Positions 1 to 6,466 of a stretch of 6,466 nucleotides of DNA are shown in pieces. The notes under the pieces were generated by a model. The model was not told the origin of the DNA. It made no database searches and worked only from the letters and a program-made list of their open reading frames with translations. The stretch spans positions 1-6,466 of the forward strand of contig JAHHTE010000120.1 in assembly GCA_020024815.1 (NCBI GenBank), given 5' to 3'. Both the position numbers and the translations under genes were made by a program. This stretch comes from Mailhella sp. (GTDB lineage: Bacteria; Desulfobacterota; Desulfovibrionia; Desulfovibrionales; Desulfovibrionaceae). Position 1 is the first letter of the stretch. Every line of letters begins with the position of its first letter.

Positions 1-17
1 ACTATAAATAACAATAA

Positions 18-45
18 AGACGAATACCTAAAAAAGTATCCGTCT
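18..45 (-). terminator. Probable intrinsic terminator of the YbjQ-like gene
   Basis: An inverted repeat pairs 18-27 with 36-45 around an 8-base loop, starting 29 bases beyond the stop codon of the minus-strand gene. Read on the minus strand the stem is 10 continuous pairs, one of them a G-U wobble, and it is followed by a T-rich run (TTATTGTTATTT). Read on the plus strand the same position is an A-C mismatch (23/40), so the structure folds better in the minus-strand transcript. A T-rich run also lies on the plus side, so it may act in both directions. The tail is not a pure U tract, which lowers certainty. Confidence 0.6.
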
Positions 46-74
46 CTATTTTGTTTTTGTGTTAGCTTATAAAA

Positions 75-782
75 CTATTGCATATTTGGTACAGCTTGAC
101 GTTTTTGTACCGCTAAAATTCTTTGTAAAACTGGATCTTCTTCTTCAGAAACACGAGGAGCTGCTTTTACTTCTTTTTCTTCCTCTACCATTTGTGCTGC
201 AATTTGTGCAGAAGAAAGGATTTGACTTTTATCAAGAGCAACATTTTCATCTTCTAAGCCACGAATTTCTGCAAAAGGAGTATGATTATAATTCATTGCA
301 GTTTGTTGTGTTGCATATTGATTTTGTGCCATTTGAGTTTGTTGAGCATTTTGCATATATTGAGCTTGTGCTGCAAAACTTGAAACTTCTGCGGTTGGAA
401 TACGGCTTAACGTGCTTTTTATACGAGCAGGATCACTTAATAAATCATTTCTTCCTTCACGTTCAAACATAACAGCCGTACCAAAACAAGAAAAATATTT
501 ACTTCCATCAGGGTGAAATGCTATATTTTCATTATATCCGATAATTCCTTGTGCACCTTTTTTCACTGCCATTGCAGCCATACCAAAAAATGCTTCTTCA
601 GAATCAAAACCACGACAACAAACTAAACCCAATACTTTTGCTATTGGTCTATTTTCAATTTGCTGTGTTGTAACAACGGGAAAACGTCCCATATTAAAAA
701 GTTCTTTTGCTTCTTTTACATTTTCATTTTGAGAATTATCTTTTTTATTTTTTTTATCATTTCCATTAAGTAAATTAAACAT
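75..782 (-). CDS. Soluble YbjQ/DUF74-like domain protein with Gln-rich tail
   Basis: The protein has 235 residues and no signal peptide or membrane segment, so it is probably cytoplasmic. Residues 1-30 are polar and Lys/Asn-rich. Residues about 34-108 look like a divergent YbjQ (DUF74, 'heavy-metal-binding') domain: a start of the type VVTTQQIENRPIAKVLGLV, a helix with A-x2-A-V-K-K-G-A, then GIIGY and a closing FGTAVMFER strand, all in the order expected of that family. Typical YbjQ proteins are about 100 residues; this one adds about 125. That extension has a Gln/Ala/Met-rich stretch (136-165, nine Gln) and an acidic segment (200-216). Cys55-Cys56 are adjacent in the domain and Cys99 precedes its last strand. 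YbjQ proteins form pentameric rings and their function is not established, so no function is claimed here. An ATG at 782-780 is chosen because GGAGG lies 6 bases upstream; an in-frame TTG at 803 would place that Shine-Dalgarno inside the gene. The gene is divergent from PFOR. The coding region is convincing; the family call is moderate. Confidence 0.8.
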   Translation of the reverse strand: MFNLLNGNDKKNKKDNSQNENVKEAKELFNMGRFPVVTTQQIENRPIAKVLGLVCCRGFDSEEAFFGMAAMAVKKGAQGIIGYNENIAFHPDGSKYFSCFGTAVMFEREGRNDLLSDPARIKSTLSRIPTAEVSSFAAQAQYMQNAQQTQMAQNQYATQQTAMNYNHTPFAEIRGLEDENVALDKSQILSSAQIAAQMVEEEKEVKAAPRVSEEEDPVLQRILAVQKRQAVPNMQ

Positions 783-788
783 CTTTTG

Positions 789-793
789 CCTCC
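789..793 (-). promoter_or_regulatory. Shine-Dalgarno site fixing the start of the YbjQ-like gene
   Basis: Reading the minus strand, GGAGG is followed by CAAAAG and then ATG, a 6-base spacing. This decides for the ATG at 782 over the longer in-frame TTG start at 803, which has no such site in front of it. Confidence 0.85.
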
Positions 794-807
794 ACAAAAA
801 CAAATTT

Positions 808-827
808 TATAAGCTATAATGCTTATA
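808..827. promoter_or_regulatory. 20-bp palindrome upstream of the YbjQ-like gene (candidate operator/promoter element)
   Basis: TATAAGC (808-814) and GCTTATA (821-827) form a perfect 7-bp inverted repeat around TATAAT (815-820). It sits 26-45 bases upstream of the minus-strand start codon, where a promoter or operator would be. On the minus strand TTGGCA (843-838) could serve as a -35 box, with TATAGC (818-813) as a poor -10 box at a 19-base spacing, so the promoter itself is uncertain. The dyad could bind a dimeric regulator or form a short hairpin in the leader. The regulator is not known. Confidence 0.4.
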
Positions 828-905
828 GCAATCATCATGCCAATTTAATTATTTCAATAAGTTATAATAAACATTTTTTTGTTTACATAAATTAGTTCCA
901 ATTTT

Positions 906-935
906 TTGACAGAAAAAATGATTTTATTTTATTTT
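906..935 (+). promoter_or_regulatory. Possible upstream PFOR promoter (weak)
   Basis: An exact TTGACA (906-911) is followed after 18 bases by TATTTT (930-935), inside a run of T and A. The -35 match is perfect but the -10 is poor, so this may be a second start or only chance in AT-rich DNA. Confidence 0.25.
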
Positions 936-950
936 TTTTTCAAATTTAAC

Positions 951-978
951 TTGAATTTTTGTTGTAAAATGTTACAAT
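951..978 (+). promoter_or_regulatory. Likely sigma70 promoter of PFOR
   Basis: TTGAAT (951-956) and TACAAT (973-978) are separated by 16 bases, matching 4/6 and 5/6 of the -35 and -10 consensus. Transcription would start near 985, leaving a leader of about 130 bases before the PFOR start codon. The -10 box lies inside the overlapping dyads at 962-991, which suggests control by a DNA-binding regulator. The start site is inferred, not measured. Confidence 0.5.
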
Positions 979-991
979 TATTAGTGTAACA
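962..991. promoter_or_regulatory. Overlapping operator-like dyads at the PFOR promoter
   Basis: Two perfect inverted repeats share their central bases. TTGTAA (962-967) pairs with TTACAA (972-977) across 4 bases, and TGTTACA (970-976) pairs with TGTAACA (985-991) across 8 bases. The TGTAA half-site occurs twice in the same orientation (963-967 and 985-989), 22 bases or about two helical turns apart. The cluster covers the -10 box, so a bound protein would probably repress. The half-sites recall those of CRP/FNR-family regulators (including HcpR-like ones) or the redox sensor Rex, but match none of those consensus sites exactly. The regulator cannot be named from this window. Confidence 0.45.
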
Positions 992-1060
992 AAATGAGAC
1001 AGTTTTTGTTAATTTCTTTTATATACTATGAAATTAATAACTGTATCAAATACAATGTAA

Positions 1061-4678
<3,618 letters not shown>

Positions 4679-4703
4679 TTGTATTATTCAATAACAAACA
4701 TAT

Positions 4704-4731
4704 AAGCCCAGTTCTAAACTGGGCTTTTTTT
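4704..4731 (+). terminator. Strong intrinsic terminator of PFOR
   Basis: A perfect 10-bp stem (4704-4713 with 4717-4726) with core GCCCAGTT, a 3-base CTA loop and seven consecutive T (4725-4731) starts 25 bases after the PFOR stop codon. This ends PFOR as a single-gene transcript. Confidence 0.93.
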
Positions 4732-4755
4732 ATAACTAGTTATTTTATTTTTTTA

Positions 4756-4795
4756 TTTAGGGGGAGAACTTTTTATAAAAAGTTCTCCCCCTAAA
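4756..4795. repeat. Perfect 40-bp palindrome with GGGGGAGAAC arm
   Basis: Positions 4756-4775 are the exact reverse complement of 4776-4795, with no spacer and no mismatch. The arm runs TTTA, G5, AGAAC, then T5 and A. In RNA it would form a very stable hairpin with a small AT loop at the top; in DNA it could extrude as a cruciform. No T run follows directly, so it is not a standard terminator, and PFOR already has one. The flank continues as CTAAAACCCTCTTTC. From memory, similar blocks (G-rich arm, inverted copy, AAAAATTTTTGAAAGAGGG-like flank) recur between genes in Desulfovibrio-type genomes, so I read it as a copy of a dispersed intergenic repeat. Other copies cannot be seen in this window. 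Confidence 0.7.
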
Positions 4796-4819
4796 ACCCT
4801 CTTTCAAAAATTTTTAACC

Positions 4820-4857
4820 TAAAAATCCTTTTGCCTGCAAAAAGATTTTTATTTTTT
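4820..4857 (+). terminator. Second long hairpin with T-rich tail (repeat part or backup terminator)
   Basis: Positions 4820-4834 pair with 4837-4851 around a 2-base CT centre, with a single mismatch (C4828/A4843) that becomes a G-U wobble on the minus strand. A T run follows (4852-4857). It has terminator shape on the plus strand, but no gene lies between it and the PFOR terminator. It is probably either a fail-safe terminator or the second half of the composite repeat that begins at 4756. Confidence 0.5.
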
Positions 4858-5076
4858 CAAGACAACATACTATATTTTATTATTATACATAACGTATTAT
4901 TGATTTAAGTTTTCAACTCAGCAAACAAATGCAATATACACTTATTATCCATAATCAAAATAACTATCAGATTACAATTATGGTATATTTTAAATAGTAT
5001 ATGTTTCTAACTTATGCATAATTATTTAAATAAGTAAGTACATAAAAAATTCTATAACAAAATTTCTACATTAAAC
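4858..5076. other. Non-coding AT-rich spacer
   Basis: No reading frame with a credible ribosome-binding site or protein-like composition is visible on either strand between the hairpins and the promoter of the lipoprotein gene. The only structured part is a pair of abutting perfect palindromes, TTATGCATAA (5012-5021) and TTATTTAAATAA (5022-5033). These could be regulator sites but are also easy to obtain by chance in such AT-rich DNA. Confidence 0.5.
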
Positions 5077-5097
5077 TGAATTATTAACATTATCATT

Positions 5098-5106
5098 TGC
5101 TATGCT
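5098..5106 (+). promoter_or_regulatory. Candidate extended -10 promoter of the binding-protein gene
   Basis: TGCTATGCT gives an extended -10 (TG at 5098-5099, then TATGCT at 5101-5106). A -35 is weak at best (TGAATT, 5077-5082, 18 bases away), as is common for extended -10 promoters. Transcription would start near 5113, about 28 bases before the ATG, leaving the Shine-Dalgarno at 5129 inside the transcript. Confidence 0.4.
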
Positions 5107-5128
5107 ATTTCTTGTTACATCACATATT

Positions 5129-5133
5129 GGAGG
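5129..5133 (+). promoter_or_regulatory. Shine-Dalgarno site fixing the start of the binding-protein gene
   Basis: GGAGG lies 7 bases before the ATG at 5141. An in-frame ATG at 5102 has no such site and would put 13 residues in front of a complete lipoprotein signal peptide, so 5141 is preferred. Confidence 0.88.
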
Positions 5134-5140
5134 TTATCTC

Positions 5141-6457
5141 ATGTTCAAATTGTCAAAAAAACTCACACTCACCCTATGTTCTTGTTTTATTGCACTTACA
5201 TTGACTGCTTGCAATTCTTCTGAAGAAAATAATAAACAAACCTCATCAACTCAAGAAACAACAACGCAACCATCACAAAAAAAAGAAAAAACCTATACTA
5301 TTGGTGGAATGTATACTTATAATTATAATAATGGTCGTTATGCAGACTGGGGAGACTTTGCTTTACAAGCAGCTTACATGGCACTAAATGAAATTAACGC
5401 AAGTAATATGTTAAAATATAAACTTCAAATGCCAGAAAATCTTGTAACGGATTATCATTGTTGGCCTGATAAAGCAGCTACAATGACCAATGAAATTTTA
5501 TCTCAAAATGTTTTAGCCATTACAGGAGTTGATTGTAGTGGACCTGCTGCAATTATTGCAAAAGAAACAAAAAAACAAAAAGTTCCTGCTATTTCTTATG
5601 GAGCAAATGCATCTGAATTATCTTCCCCTGAAGAATATCCTTATTTTATTCGTGTTGTAACACCTAGTGAAACGTATGATGGATATTTAGTTGCACTTGC
5701 TGCACATTTAAATATTAAAGATTTAGTTTTCTTCCATACAACAGATACATGGGGACTTGGTGCAAAAAAAGTTATTAATGAATATGCAAATAAATATAAT
5801 ATTAATATTGTAGAAACCATATCTTATGATAGAGGAACTTCTATTGAAGATATGAAAAAACTTATTGCGCATTTCAAAGAAAAAAACTACCAAAACTTTA
5901 TTATAACTGCCCCAACTCCTGATACTGTTACTGTTTTTAAATCTTTTGGTGAATTAGATATTAAAAATGAAAATACAAGAATTTTTGCAGGTGAAATGAT
6001 TTCTGCAGATGAAACACCTGATACAATGAAAGGTTGCCAAGGCTATATTGCTCCAATGACAAAATTACCTGAAAGTGCTGCTTTAACAAATTTCAAAACT
6101 CAATTTGAAAAATATATAAATAAAAAAGTTGTTCCAACTTCTAAAGCATTTTCTTATGCTGCTATTTCTTATGATCACATTTATGCTATTGCCCATGCAA
6201 TCAAAGCATTAGAAGAACAAGGTATTGAAGTAACAAATGAAACATTAATGGATAGCCTAAGAAAAGTTGATTTTCAAGGTATTACTGGTCGTTTAGCTTT
6301 TACTCCTAATACAAATGATAGAGCATATATGCATGTAACATTCTATAATAACCAAGGTTATACAAAGGAAAATACAGTTAATTTCCAAGAAGTAGGTAGT
6401 TTCAATCCTGAAACTAATGAACTTATTTTTGATGAAACAAAAGTAAAATGGCAATAA
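5141..6457 (+). CDS. Lipoprotein periplasmic binding protein, ANF-receptor/Peripla_BP_6 fold
   Basis: The 438-residue protein starts with a lipoprotein signal peptide: Lys3, Lys6 and Lys7, a hydrophobic stretch (8-22) and the lipobox LTAC with Cys24. After lipidation it would be anchored to a membrane on the periplasmic side. Residues 25-50 are a Ser/Thr/Gln/Lys-rich tether. The binding fold starts at TYTIGGMY (51) and runs to the C-terminus. Cys107 and Cys132 sit where the first-lobe disulfide of ANF-receptor/GABA-B ligand-binding domains is found. The segment VDCSGPA (130-136), ISYGANASELS (151-161) and YPYFIRVVTPS (166-176) closely recalls the GABA-B pattern CSS...LSYGSSSPALS...FPTFFRT, whose serines contact the ligand. 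An amino acid or similar small solute is therefore the likely ligand, but it is not identified. Bacterial relatives usually serve branched-chain-type ABC transporters or sensors. No permease or ATPase gene is seen, though only 9 bases follow the stop. Codon use is more AT-rich than in PFOR. Confidence 0.9.
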   Translation: MFKLSKKLTLTLCSCFIALTLTACNSSEENNKQTSSTQETTTQPSQKKEKTYTIGGMYTYNYNNGRYADWGDFALQAAYMALNEINASNMLKYKLQMPENLVTDYHCWPDKAATMTNEILSQNVLAITGVDCSGPAAIIAKETKKQKVPAISYGANASELSSPEEYPYFIRVVTPSETYDGYLVALAAHLNIKDLVFFHTTDTWGLGAKKVINEYANKYNINIVETISYDRGTSIEDMKKLIAHFKEKNYQNFIITAPTPDTVTVFKSFGELDIKNENTRIFAGEMISADETPDTMKGCQGYIAPMTKLPESAALTNFKTQFEKYINKKVVPTSKAFSYAAISYDHIYAIAHAIKALEEQGIEVTNETLMDSLRKVDFQGITGRLAFTPNTNDRAYMHVTFYNNQGYTKENTVNFQEVGSFNPETNELIFDETKVKWQ

Positions 6458-6466
6458 CTAGTTTTA

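Noticed and set aside
59..472. 137-codon plus-strand reading frame opposite the YbjQ-like gene
   Set aside because: It starts without a Shine-Dalgarno sequence, has a Leu/Phe/Val-rich composition typical of an antisense shadow, and lies entirely over a gene with a good start and terminator.
783..803. TTG start seven codons upstream for the YbjQ-like protein
   Set aside because: The GGAGG that serves the ATG at 782 would lie inside the gene, and no ribosome-binding site precedes the TTG.
5102..5140. Upstream in-frame ATG as start of the binding protein
   Set aside because: No ribosome-binding site precedes it, it overlaps the candidate -10 box, and it would spoil the lipoprotein signal peptide that begins at 5141.
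6450..6466. TAACTAGT after the last gene as a repeat of the TAACTAGT after the PFOR terminator
   Set aside because: The match is 8-10 bases in AT-rich DNA and includes a stop codon at one site, so chance is sufficient.

Overview
The window is AT-rich DNA from a bacterium, most likely a low-GC member of the Desulfovibrionaceae. The main reason is the large central gene. It encodes a pyruvate:ferredoxin oxidoreductase (PFOR) that matches, as I remember it, the Desulfovibrio africanus enzyme almost residue for residue through its N-terminal half, including identical numbering of the active-site Thr31, Glu64 and Arg114. A palindromic intergenic repeat with a GGGGGAGAAC arm also resembles repeats I recall from Desulfovibrio-type genomes. 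The exact genus cannot be fixed from this sequence alone.

Layout: a hairpin terminator (18-45) closes a minus-strand gene (75-782) for a 235-residue soluble protein with a YbjQ/DUF74-like domain and a Gln-rich tail. A 335-base divergent intergenic region (783-1117) follows. It holds a 20-bp palindrome close to the minus-strand gene, a likely sigma70 promoter for PFOR with two overlapping operator-like dyads on its -10 box, and a leader of about 130 bases. PFOR (1118-4678, nifJ/por type) is complete and monocistronic, ending at a strong intrinsic terminator (4704-4731). The next 462 bases (4679-5140) are non-coding. They carry a perfect 40-bp palindrome, a second long hairpin, two abutting AT-rich palindromes and a probable extended -10 promoter. 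The last gene (5141-6457) is a lipoprotein periplasmic binding protein of the ANF-receptor/Peripla_BP_6 fold, with features recalling the ligand-binding domain of GABA-B receptors.

The genes do not form one operon: each has its own Shine-Dalgarno sequence, and promoter or terminator signals separate them. PFOR supplies acetyl-CoA and reduced ferredoxin for anaerobic energy metabolism. The lipoprotein probably captures a small, amino-acid-like solute outside the inner membrane, but no permease or ATPase gene is in view. The role of the YbjQ-like protein is unknown.

I see no RNA gene, CRISPR array, transposase or defence/toxin system. The most unusual points are a four-cysteine C-G-C-G-C-G-C insertion in PFOR, the operator-like dyads at its promoter, the 40-bp perfect palindrome, and the GABA-B-like binding protein standing apart from any transporter gene.
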